Shown here in pieces: positions 1-9,667 of a DNA stretch of 23,636 bases. The position numbers were made by a program, and so were the translations under genes. The stretch's first letter is position 1. Each line of letters starts with the position of its first letter. Under the pieces are notes generated by a model. The model had not been told where the DNA came from. It did not search any database and saw nothing but the letters and a program-made list of their open reading frames with translations. The DNA comes from a virus, in IMG/VR virus record IMGVR_UViG_3300021092_000214, positions 1-23,636 of that record; one strand, given 5' to 3'.

Positions 1-3000
1 AATGCTGCTCCAACTACTGATACTTCTTCACCTAACCGCAATCCGTGTGGAGTTGAAGTTGTTACTGTAGTAACACCAGTAATAGAACTATAACCAATGT
101 TGGCAACTTCTCTTGGAGCATAAAATACTTTTGGATTAGTTATTGCAACACCAATTACATGCCCATTTAAGACTGAAGCAATTCCAATGTAAGTTATATC
201 TGCAGATCCATAACTAAAGGTTTGAATCCCAACTCTTACTGTTTGTAATCCTGATCTGTAACCAGAACCAGAATTACCTATAGATATTTGAGATATTGTT
301 CCTGCTGTAGATACCAACGCGGTTCCACCAGCAGCAACTAATGGTTGATATCCAAATCCCTCTGTGGATCCAACACTGACGATAATTCCACCTCTAGGAG
401 TGCTGTTTACATTAATATCATTTGTTAATGTTGGATCCGCGACTGGACCACTAAATCCTACTTGTAATTGTCCTCCACCAGCAATAAGTTTATAGTCCCC
501 AGGAATGTTTGTAAGGACATTTCCTAATCTTTGAGGTCCTTGGAAGATATCATTTATTAAGATTAGAGTATTACTAGATGTAATATTATCAATATCGTTA
601 CCTTGATATTTTAATGTAAAGGTTGTTGTAATACCATTGAATTGATTTGATATATCATCAAAAACATAATTATTATCATAGGCTTTTATAAAACTAGTTG
701 TAATTGATTGATTTAATGCTGATCTTAAAAATACTCTTCCACTAAATCTAGAACTAGTTGTTAATCCAGTATAGTCAATATCTCCAGCAGATGTTGCGGT
801 AGTTCCAAATCCAATTGGTAAATTACCCCACATTGGTTCAGAAAAATGTAGTCTATTATCTAAAACATTATAATTTCCGACAAATTTAGTAATTACAGCA
901 TTACTTGCATGGGTATCTTCTGTAGATCCCATCCATGCTCTTTTAACATTCAATACATTAGTGGTTGAATTGACGGCAGAAACTAACATGATTTCATCGT
1001 CAATTTGAATCAAATCACCACTAAAAATAGATGTAACTCCAACAACGTCAATGTTAGTTGTTCCTATCCCAACACTAGAAGTAGTTGCTATTGTATATGC
1101 AGTTCCAACTAATGGTGATTGAATAGTGCCGTTAATTGTAATTAAAAGTCTATTATTTGGAGATATTGATTTGAATAAATGGGTGCTACCAATTCCAACT
1201 GCTGTAATTGCAACTCCAATAGGGTTAAACAATAGCGCATTTGTTGCTGAAGTTGCAACTCTTACTTTTTGATTGTCTTGCTTAATTATAATAAACTTAG
1301 AAGGTAAAAGATTTGTTACTCCAATTCCAGAACCAAAATCTGATGGCGCAATTTTAATAGCGTTTGCAAAATCATTATTTGGTGGAATGTATTCAACTTC
1401 TTCTCCACTAACAAAAAAGTGATTTCCAAGATTTATTGTCCCATCACCAAATTCAAGTTTAGTAGAATCACTTCCATTAAAAGAAACCTCAAATATTGGA
1501 AAACCTCCAGATTTTAATCCAAATCCCCTGTTAACTCCATTAAATTCATCGCTAAAATCATCAATTGTTAAAACTCTATTTCCTATAAATTCTTGATATT
1601 GTGCTAAAAATGGTAAATTAAATAAAATTTCATTTGATATTAAAGTATTTTCTACTTGAATACTTTTTTCTCTAGCAATATCAAAATCTTTTACAGAATT
1701 TAAGTCAACAACTTCTGTTAGATCGGAAATAGCTATTAGTGCATTTAAATTTTGTGCTGTGGACATTCCAGCAACATTTGGATCATATGAATCAATTGTT
1801 AATTCACTAAATTTCTTAAATCCTGCAGTATGTATTAAATTACTTACTAACGGATTCCAAACTTGATATTCAATTGGAGACCTAACAGAATATGAAAAAT
1901 ATTGATAATAATCATTATCATGTATTCTTTGGAAAGATTGATTGAGTTTTCCTGTCTCTCTTAACCAACCTTTTTTAGTAATACTATTGGATTCAATTAA
2001 GTATTTTGCAGTAATACCATCAACAGACGATATAAGACCTTTGTTTTGAGAAGATGCTCCAATCACAAGGTCATCTACCTTAAATATTTTTTTAGATCTT
2101 ATTTTTAAAAATTCATTTCTTCGGTCATAAGATTGAACGACACCAACATTTCCATCTTGGGCTACGATTATTTCCCCATTTCTAAAACTATCTTTTTCCA
2201 AATCAACATCAAATTCTGGAAAATATGCCTCTGGAGTCGCTGTACCAAAAGATTCAAAACTATCAAAAATACCTGGTTCTTCTCCAGGGTTTAAAAATCC
2301 AGTTAAATTAAACGTTAAAGTTGGATTATCGCCACCAATGTCTGGATTTGCTGCTGTAATTCTAAACAACCTGTAATCATAAGCAGCAGAATTATATCCT
2401 CTACCACCAAAATTGGCATCAATATTTGTATTTTCTACAATTATTTTTTCACCAACAATGAATGGATAATCTTGTGATGATGCAAATGTTACAGCAAAAG
2501 AAACTGTGACATTTAAAGTTCCTGGATCAAATACAATATTTTCAATTCTTATTCCATTTGGATTATTAATTGGTAATATTTTTGGTGTTACGTTATACAA
2601 ACCTGTTGTATTTCTTATAATTGTTACCTCAGTATCTCCAATTTCATATTCAAGAGAAACTTCAGTATTTACTCTTCCTGTAAATCCATCAACAACTGCA
2701 AGTTGTGGAGCAACAAAATAGTTTACCCCAGGAGTAACTATTTGAATTCTTTTAAATTTTGATAGTGGTTCAATTTTATATGTGTATGGAAAATTTGCAA
2801 GAGGTCTTAATGTTTTATCTGATGGGTAATCAAATCCAATGTCAGTTAAAACAACACCATTAACTTTACCAATAGTTTTACTTCTTGGTAAAAATAGAGC
2901 TGCAGTTCCAAGTCCACTTACAATTTGGGTCACATTTGGTAGTCTTACATAATTTCTACCTCCAGAATCAATACTAATTTTAGCAACAGGTCCTATTGCA

Positions 3001-6000
3001 GTGCGAGATGCTGTAGAATATGTTGTTTGTGCTTGTAAATTATTATAACTAAATCTTTCTGGTGTAAGTTCTAATGAATATTTAAAAGTATTAGAAGTAA
3101 TACCAGAAACTGTAGTAATTCTATTAAACTTACTATCGACAACAGATAATTTGTTAGGATTTTTAACGTTAAGAGAATCACTTATAATTTCTAATTTTGC
3201 TGCTGTTGCACCAGCATATTTGATTGGAGTCAAGTTATAATATAGTGATGTTGGAATGAAATCATCTATAATTAACTCAGCCTTTCCATTTGATTCTCCG
3301 ATTGTTCCACTCTTTCTAAAATTAAATGCACCTGTATTTTGTGGAGACGTATAAAATTCTTTTTGGAAGAGAGGATCAAAATAAATGTTAAAGTCAAATG
3401 AGGGTAAAGAACCAGAAGCTAGTGTAGTGCTTGATAAATCAAAAATAATTGTTGAATTTTTTGTTGCAAATATTTCTGGATTAACTGGTGTGATAGAACC
3501 TGCTGCTTGGGTTCCAATATTTACTATTTCAATTGCAGTATTTGATGAAATTTTGTCGTAATAATAGTGAGATAAAAGAACTGTGTTGTCATCAGAGACA
3601 ATAACATAATATATTTTTGAATTTATTAACCCAGAAGACGGTGTTGCCGAATTATAAATTACTTTTTGTCCAGTTACAAATCCATGATTTGGTAATGTAA
3701 TAGTATTTCTAGATAAATTAATAGCAACATCAACAAATACTCTTGGATTTACTAACATCCTTCTGTTAATGTCATCATAAGAAATAACAAAAGTTGTAGT
3801 AATACCAGAAGTAACCTTAATGTTAACTTCGTCTCCACTTGTAAGACCATGCTCTCTATTTGTTATAACAGTGGCGGTTTTCTTATAAACGTCTCCACGA
3901 ATAGTTAATGGTAAATTAGTCTTAATACTATGAACCTCTCCAGTTCCATAGTCTGCAATCCTAAACAATTCTAGAACATCAGAACCAATTCCAACAAATC
4001 CACCAGTACTACCAATTCCTATTCTTTGAGTGGAAACACCAATAAAATCATTATCATATGTTGCAACATATAAGTCCTGAGAATCTAAAAGTGGTGTTGT
4101 TGTTGCCGCATAAGAAACGCGAACACCAGTATATCCATGCCCAACGTTATATTTTACTTTATCACCAGTTTTGAAACCATGATTTGGTAAATAAAATGTA
4201 TTTACAATTGTTTGTATTCCTTTTTTCTGAGTTACTCCAGGATTACTAAAGAACAATAATCCAGACTTTTTAGATGCTCTTGTTAATGCACTTCCCGAAG
4301 TTTCATAATAACTACTAGTTAGTTTTCCAAGTTCAACTTGAGCACCCCATACATACACTGTTGGTGATGAATTTAAAGTAAGACCTTGTGTACCAAATGT
4401 TCCAATTCTTATTCTATGAGTTCCAGCACCAGTTTGAGCGGTAAGACTATATCTTTTCCAATCTGAACTTAGTGTTACTAGTTGTGAATAATATAAAGAT
4501 CCATCATCTAAAATAAAATAAATCTGCTCATTTCCAGTGTGTCCTCTTAAAAATACTGAAAATGTATTAAAATCTGATGATAATGAAACAGGTTCAAATT
4601 TTAATCCAAATGCATCAGATGCTCCAGTGGTTGAAGCAAAAGAAACTTTTGCAGCATTAGTTGAACCATCTGGAGAAACAGCACTAAAATATTCTACAGT
4701 TCCAGTTCCTATTCCTGAAGTATAATAATCCCAAGCAGATGGGACAAGAGATGGTGGAACTGGAGTTGAATATAGTATTAGATTTTCAGATGGAATTATT
4801 GCAGATTCCCTAGGATCAAAGTAATATTCACTGTTTAAACGATATTCTGTTGATGTACTAAAACCACTATTAAAAGTAAATTTTCTACTCAGTTCTACTA
4901 TATCATCACCTGAAGTATGTGCAGCTGATACGGATCCACTAAATGATCTATAAACTTTAATTCTAGAATCTTGTGGATATACGTTTATAATCTTGAATTT
5001 TTCCGATTCAATTTTATAAACATCATTTACAGATAAAATAGGAAAATTTAGATTACCAGAAACATTTAAATATGTGACTATTCCAGTTTGTCCATCATTA
5101 CCTATGCTTGATGATAATGTAAGAGTATTTGTAGATATGCCAACTGTATAAATTGATGCAAATTCTGTAGATAAAATATTTAAATTTTGAACAGATACAA
5201 TGTCACCATTTATTAAAGAGTGGGAAGTGCTAGCAAATCCTACATACCTTCCACTAGACCCAAAAGGAGTAAACTCCACATCAACTAATTTACTAAAGCT
5301 ATATGAGATAGAATCTACATCTCTACCTTTAATTTCTGAAATTCTAGCGTATGCTCCAGAACCTCCTGTTCCTTGACTGTTAAAGAATATATTATCCTGT
5401 ATTGAATAATTATCTCCAGGAGAAATTATTTGGAGTTCTGTTAGTTCACCAGGACTAATACTATTAACTTCAGTAAATCCTTTACTAAAAGTATCTGGTT
5501 GAATGAACCCTTGATATTTTGTTTTATTTAAAAGTAATCCTAATGGACTTGTAAATCTAATCCAACCAGTTTTATTTAAATTGACAAAGGATAAGTTTGA
5601 ATATTGATCAAAATTATATTCAATCGGTTTAGATTTAAACGTATCTCCAACAATGTATGGAAATATTGGTTTTAAATATCCATTAAATGGTCCAGACGCA
5701 TCTTTTAATGTATTTACAGTTGCAAAATATGCATAAGTTCCATTTGGAAATTCTGGAGTTTTGCAATATCTTCCATTGTGTATGTCTAAATCACCATTAT
5801 TTGTAAATTCATAATCTTGAACAAAATATCCAGGAGGGAAAGACGCTGTAGATGGTCTATATCCTTTTAACTTTAGTTCATATCCACTACGAAGTCTTAC
5901 AACTGCACCACCTTCCTTGTCGGCATAACCATAAGGTCCATAAATTGGGTTACCATCGTAAGCCCATCCGATAATAGGAGAATGATATTTTGTGACATTA

Positions 6001-9000
6001 CTTTCATTGTCTATGTCTGCTCTATAGACTTTATTACCCAAAATATCTAATGATGTTGATAGAAGTTTTCTTCTAAGTTCTCTAGCAGCGTAAGCATGAA
6101 CAAATTGCAATCCTTTCTCTGATGCAAGAGGATTGCTTACTATTCCATCATCATTATTTACCTGATCTGACTGGAATAATCTTTCAACTATGTTAATAGT
6201 CCAAGATTTAACTTTAGCTTCAAATCTAGCACCATTTCCTGTAGGTATTACTTTAATAATAGTATTTACTTGATTGTATCCAAATCCACTTTCAATAATT
6301 TTTACGTCAACAATTGCTCCATTTAATATTACTGGAACCAAAATAGCACCAAATCCAGAACCAATAACTTCTAGCAAAGGTGGTGAATTATAATTTGAAC
6401 CTGGGTTATTTACAATCGCACCAATTATTTTGCCTTGTGATGATACAATTACACTAATTTGTCCATTTTCACCATTTAATAGTGTTATATTTGGTTGACG
6501 ATTATAGTTTACAACATTTGGGTCGCCATAATTGTCACCAATATTTTTCATGGAGATTGATTGTATCGCTCCAGTAAAAATTGGTCTGATTCTGGCATTA
6601 AAATCTTGACCAGCAAAAGTAGTAACTCCAATTGGAGATTCAATTTTTATATTAATTGGTTGATACTTTATAGAATGCTGCCCTGAACCAACATCTGAAA
6701 AATCAATAAATCTTTTGTTTACATAATTATAATCATTTGATATTGTGCTTCCAACTCCTACAGGGTTAACAGAAGCAACTCTAAATGTATTTTTATTAAT
6801 AACATTAATAAAATACTCAGAATTAGTCGAAAGACCTACTGGTAAAATTCCATCAGTATCAAATAATATAGTTTCTTTTTCTGAATAACCATGATTTAGA
6901 ATTGTAATTGTATTATCAAATAAATTGATTGAGTCACCATTAAAGAATAAAGTTTTATTGCTATATCCTTTTCCAGGATTAATTACTTCAATTGAGGATA
7001 TAACTTTTTTTCTATCTGTAGATGTTAATTTTTGGAGACCTTCTCCGTAAGATCCAAAAGTAACAGTATTAATACCAGAAATGGCATCATCTAAAGTGTT
7101 ATGTAATTTTATACGAACAGGATCAATTATGTTGACAAAATAAATCGCATCGTCAACCAGATTGCCAATTTTAGTTTGATTTTGTGAATTATAAATTATT
7201 TTTTCAAAATTTCTAAATTTATGGTATGTTGTAAATCCAATAGAATTATTCGTTAAATTAACCTGATCATATAAACTACCAGCATTAAAAGATACTGAAT
7301 GGATAATTCTAGATAAATTCGCCTTTGCTTCCGCTCCAGTTCCGTTTCCACCTGAAATTGTAATTTTTGGTTCATCAGTATAATCAAAACCTTTATCCAA
7401 AATATTAATTCTAGACAAAGATCCAGTCACATTACATATACCCTCAGCACCAGAACCAAAAATAGTGTTACCAGCACCAACATTATCGGATATGAGCATT
7501 ATTGGGGGGTCAATTACATCATAATTTGAATCTCCATTTGAAGAAACCACAATTTCTTCAATAGGACCAGAGTAAATTGTGTCTGATGATTTATAATTTA
7601 ATAATTCTACACCATTTAAAAATAATCCTAGTGTTCCTGGTTTTGTAATTCTATTTTCAACAATATCATCATCAACACTTGGAGAAAATTTTCTAATTAA
7701 ATCCTGTGCTTGTAATCTTCTATCATTATATTTTAACAATGAAAGTTTATTATTAAATACTGTACCAAAAACATAGACAAACTGACCACTTCTAATATTT
7801 GATCTACTTGTAGCTAATCGTATTGTACTAGAATTGACTTTATATACAAAATATGGCCCCTCTGCAATATTCAAACCAATATTATTATTTCGTGAATAAT
7901 ATACAGCTTCTCCACTAATAAATGAGTTTGAACCAATGTTAAGATCAAATCCATCATATTGCCCTGTAAATATTACAGATAAGTCCTCAACAATAATAGG
8001 AGTATTATAATAATTTGGTAACGAAGAGCATACAACATAAGTATCTTCGTCATCGGTATAAACATTTTGTATGTCTGCCGAAATAATATTAATTTCTGGT
8101 TGATTATTACTATTTGTTTTTGAAATTCCCTTTCTAATTGAATATTTTACATTAGTTGTATCAATTCTAGTTGTTAAATTAACGTCAAATTCATATTTGT
8201 TTGACACTGCTATAACAAATATATTGTATTGATTACCATCACTTCCTTTTATTGTACCAATATCACCTAAAGTAAATATATTAGGGTCAAAAGTTCTTAT
8301 TCTATATTGAGCAGCTCCATTTAATTTTAAAGCAACTTGAGTAATTTGTTCAATTTCATATTCTGGTGTTACATTATTAATCCACGTCGTTCTTACTTGA
8401 TCTTCACTATCTGCTCCTAAAGAAACAATCTCAACCTGGTCGTCAATTTCATAGTAATAAGATGAATCTCTATCAAACTCTAGGTCTCCAAGTACCCCAG
8501 TAATTTTAACTTTAATTTGCTCATTAGAACTTGTAAGTGCATAAGCATAATCTGGAGTTGTTATATCTGTGTTTAAGTCTATTGCAACTGGAGAAGATAC
8601 ACCAAAAAATTGTGTTGAACTTTTACCGTTGTAAGTAAATTTATATTCTACGGTATTGTCAAATACAACAAGAGTTCCAGAGTCTGTAAAACTTAATGTT
8701 GAATCAACATCAAGATAAGTCTGTCCTAATCCAACAGGATTAGTAATTTTTGTTTTTGGGTGTACAGTAAAATTAAAAGTTTCTAATTCTGGATTATAAT
8801 CCAAACTTAATCTAAAATATTCTTCACCATCTTTAAATATTTTTTCAACGTTGGTAATAGATCCAACCGCTTTTAGAATTGTATTCGTTTCATCCTGATA
8901 TAACGTTCTATTGATCAAATCTTCTGGATTTCCAGATAGTCTTTTAATTACAAGATCCCTAGTAATTCTAAAATCTGCATCAGATGGTTGAATTAAAAAA

Positions 9001-9662
9001 TCTCTAGGCTTAATAATTTGTACGGGTGAACCCCAAATAGATTTAAATAATATATCAAAAGAACTATTGGCACCTTTTGATGAATAAAAATCTTTTAATT
9101 TTGATACTAATACCTTTTCATTTAAATCTTCATAAAACTGAACATCTTCAAAACCTGGAGTATATTGGTATTTAAATTTCTTATAAAGTTCAACTAAAAA
9201 TAACGCATGTAAATTATATACAATTTGATTAGACGTATGTGGTGAACGAAGAGTCTTTTCAAATTCTAAAGCATCTGAGTTTGCAGTTCTGTAAGTAGTA
9301 ATTCCACTAAATCCTCTCTTACAATTGATAAAAGTATCAATTGTTTTAGATTCATAAAGAATAATCTCATCATTAATTTGTAAAAGACCATTATTGGGTG
9401 GAAATCCATCCGTACTTTCAACTTTAATTGTGTTAGTAGTGTAACCAGTATCTTCTGTTAGATTTGTATAATATGTTAATTCTGTAATATTGTTTAATTG
9501 TGTGTATTGATCAATATTATTCAGGATGTCTACTGGACCACCAGGAAACTCTAAAGAATCATAATATTCCTTTAAAAATTCTACAAATTCTGGATATCCA
9601 TCCCTGACAAAAGTAGGAAGTTGATCAGAAACTAAATTTTTGATATTAACTCTGTTCTTCAT
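1..9662 (-). CDS. Giant virion baseplate/tail-fibre protein, 3' end beyond the window
   Basis: One reading frame stays open from the ATG at 9662 to the left edge: at least 3220 codons with no stop seen. It starts 5 nt after the gp6 stop, so it belongs to the baseplate operon. Residues 1-300 (LPTFVRDGYPEFVEFLKEYY near 15-34, DFYSSKG near 191-197) resemble the C-terminal part of T4 gp7 as I remember it (FYSTKG..., LFK...). Residues ~1220-1312 form a YHYH domain (HSPIIGWAYDGNPIYGPYGY, then NGRYCKTPEFPNGTYAYF). Residues ~1640-1800 resemble phage carbohydrate-binding modules (YVWGAQVELG, then TRAS). Around these lie beta-rich GxGY repeats and HG-F/L-xxG-D/E-xV repeats (near 925, 1821, 1931, 1990 and 3205). 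Inferred role: baseplate wedge core joined to a very long host-contacting fibre. The virion-structural role is quite sure; gp7 orthology is less so. Confidence 0.85.
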   Translation of the reverse strand, partial: MKNRVNIKNLVSDQLPTFVRDGYPEFVEFLKEYYDSLEFPGGPVDILNNIDQYTQLNNITELTYYTNLTEDTGYTTNTIKVESTDGFPPNNGLLQINDEIILYESKTIDTFINCKRGFSGITTYRTANSDALEFEKTLRSPHTSNQIVYNLHALFLVELYKKFKYQYTPGFEDVQFYEDLNEKVLVSKLKDFYSSKGANSSFDILFKSIWGSPVQIIKPRDFLIQPSDADFRITRDLVIKRLSGNPEDLINRTLYQDETNTILKAVGSITNVEKIFKDGEEYFRLSLDYNPELETFNFTVHPKTKITNPVGLGQTYLDVDSTLSFTDSGTLVVFDNTVEYKFTYNGKSSTQFFGVSSPVAIDLNTDITTPDYAYALTSSNEQIKVKITGVLGDLEFDRDSSYYYEIDDQVEIVSLGADSEDQVRTTWINNVTPEYEIEQITQVALKLNGAAQYRIRTFDPNIFTLGDIGTIKGSDGNQYNIFVIAVSNKYEFDVNLTTRIDTTNVKYSIRKGISKTNSNNQPEINIISADIQNVYTDDEDTYVVCSSLPNYYNTPIIVEDLSVIFTGQYDGFDLNIGSNSFISGEAVYYSRNNNIGLNIAEGPYFVYKVNSSTIRLATSRSNIRSGQFVYVFGTVFNNKLSLLKYNDRRLQAQDLIRKFSPSVDDDIVENRITKPGTLGLFLNGVELLNYKSSDTIYSGPIEEIVVSSNGDSNYDVIDPPIMLISDNVGAGNTIFGSGAEGICNVTGSLSRINILDKGFDYTDEPKITISGGNGTGAEAKANLSRIIHSVSFNAGSLYDQVNLTNNSIGFTTYHKFRNFEKIIYNSQNQTKIGNLVDDAIYFVNIIDPVRIKLHNTLDDAISGINTVTFGSYGEGLQKLTSTDRKKVISSIEVINPGKGYSNKTLFFNGDSINLFDNTITILNHGYSEKETILFDTDGILPVGLSTNSEYFINVINKNTFRVASVNPVGVGSTISNDYNYVNKRFIDFSDVGSGQHSIKYQPINIKIESPIGVTTFAGQDFNARIRPIFTGAIQSISMKNIGDNYGDPNVVNYNRQPNITLLNGENGQISVIVSSQGKIIGAIVNNPGSNYNSPPLLEVIGSGFGAILVPVILNGAIVDVKIIESGFGYNQVNTIIKVIPTGNGARFEAKVKSWTINIVERLFQSDQVNNDDGIVSNPLASEKGLQFVHAYAARELRRKLLSTSLDILGNKVYRADIDNESNVTKYHSPIIGWAYDGNPIYGPYGYADKEGGAVVRLRSGYELKLKGYRPSTASFPPGYFVQDYEFTNNGDLDIHNGRYCKTPEFPNGTYAYFATVNTLKDASGPFNGYLKPIFPYIVGDTFKSKPIEYNFDQYSNLSFVNLNKTGWIRFTSPLGLLLNKTKYQGFIQPDTFSKGFTEVNSISPGELTELQIISPGDNYSIQDNIFFNSQGTGGSGAYARISEIKGRDVDSISYSFSKLVDVEFTPFGSSGRYVGFASTSHSLINGDIVSVQNLNILSTEFASIYTVGISTNTLTLSSSIGNDGQTGIVTYLNVSGNLNFPILSVNDVYKIESEKFKIINVYPQDSRIKVYRSFSGSVSAAHTSGDDIVELSRKFTFNSGFSTSTEYRLNSEYYFDPRESAIIPSENLILYSTPVPPSLVPSAWDYYTSGIGTGTVEYFSAVSPDGSTNAAKVSFASTTGASDAFGLKFEPVSLSSDFNTFSVFLRGHTGNEQIYFILDDGSLYYSQLVTLSSDWKRYSLTAQTGAGTHRIRIGTFGTQGLTLNSSPTVYVWGAQVELGKLTSSYYETSGSALTRASKKSGLLFFSNPGVTQKKGIQTIVNTFYLPNHGFKTGDKVKYNVGHGYTGVRVSYAATTTPLLDSQDLYVATYDNDFIGVSTQRIGIGSTGGFVGIGSDVLELFRIADYGTGEVHSIKTNLPLTIRGDVYKKTATVITNREHGLTSGDEVNIKVTSGITTTFVISYDDINRRMLVNPRVFVDVAINLSRNTITLPNHGFVTGQKVIYNSATPSSGLINSKIYYVIVSDDNTVLLSHYYYDKISSNTAIEIVNIGTQAAGSITPVNPEIFATKNSTIIFDLSSTTLASGSLPSFDFNIYFDPLFQKEFYTSPQNTGAFNFRKSGTIGESNGKAELIIDDFIPTSLYYNLTPIKYAGATAAKLEIISDSLNVKNPNKLSVVDSKFNRITTVSGITSNTFKYSLELTPERFSYNNLQAQTTYSTASRTAIGPVAKISIDSGGRNYVRLPNVTQIVSGLGTAALFLPRSKTIGKVNGVVLTDIGFDYPSDKTLRPLANFPYTYKIEPLSKFKRIQIVTPGVNYFVAPQLAVVDGFTGRVNTEVSLEYEIGDTEVTIIRNTTGLYNVTPKILPINNPNGIRIENIVFDPGTLNVTVSFAVTFASSQDYPFIVGEKIIVENTNIDANFGGRGYNSAAYDYRLFRITAANPDIGGDNPTLTFNLTGFLNPGEEPGIFDSFESFGTATPEAYFPEFDVDLEKDSFRNGEIIVAQDGNVGVVQSYDRRNEFLKIRSKKIFKVDDLVIGASSQNKGLISSVDGITAKYLIESNSITKKGWLRETGKLNQSFQRIHDNDYYQYFSYSVRSPIEYQVWNPLVSNLIHTAGFKKFSELTIDSYDPNVAGMSTAQNLNALIAISDLTEVVDLNSVKDFDIAREKSIQVENTLISNEILFNLPFLAQYQEFIGNRVLTIDDFSDEFNGVNRGFGLKSGGFPIFEVSFNGSDSTKLEFGDGTINLGNHFFVSGEEVEYIPPNNDFANAIKIAPSDFGSGIGVTNLLPSKFIIIKQDNQKVRVATSATNALLFNPIGVAITAVGIGSTHLFKSISPNNRLLITINGTIQSPLVGTAYTIATTSSVGIGTTNIDVVGVTSIFSGDLIQIDDEIMLVSAVNSTTNVLNVKRAWMGSTEDTHASNAVITKFVGNYNVLDNRLHFSEPMWGNLPIGFGTTATSAGDIDYTGLTTSSRFSGRVFLRSALNQSITTSFIKAYDNNYVFDDISNQFNGITTTFTLKYQGNDIDNITSSNTLILINDIFQGPQRLGNVLTNIPGDYKLIAGGGQLQVGFSGPVADPTLTNDINVNSTPRGGIIVSVGSTEGFGYQPLVAAGGTALVSTAGTISQISIGNSGSGYRSGLQTVRVGIQTFSYGSADITYIGIASVLNGHVIGVAITNPKVFYAPREVANIGYSSITGVTTVTTSTPHGLRLGEEVSVVGAA

Positions 9663-9667
9663 ATTTT

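Noticed and set aside
2506-4725. Open frames on the plus strand at 2506-2721 and 4537-4725
   Set aside because: They lie inside the long minus-strand structural gene and have low-complexity translation; antisense shadows.
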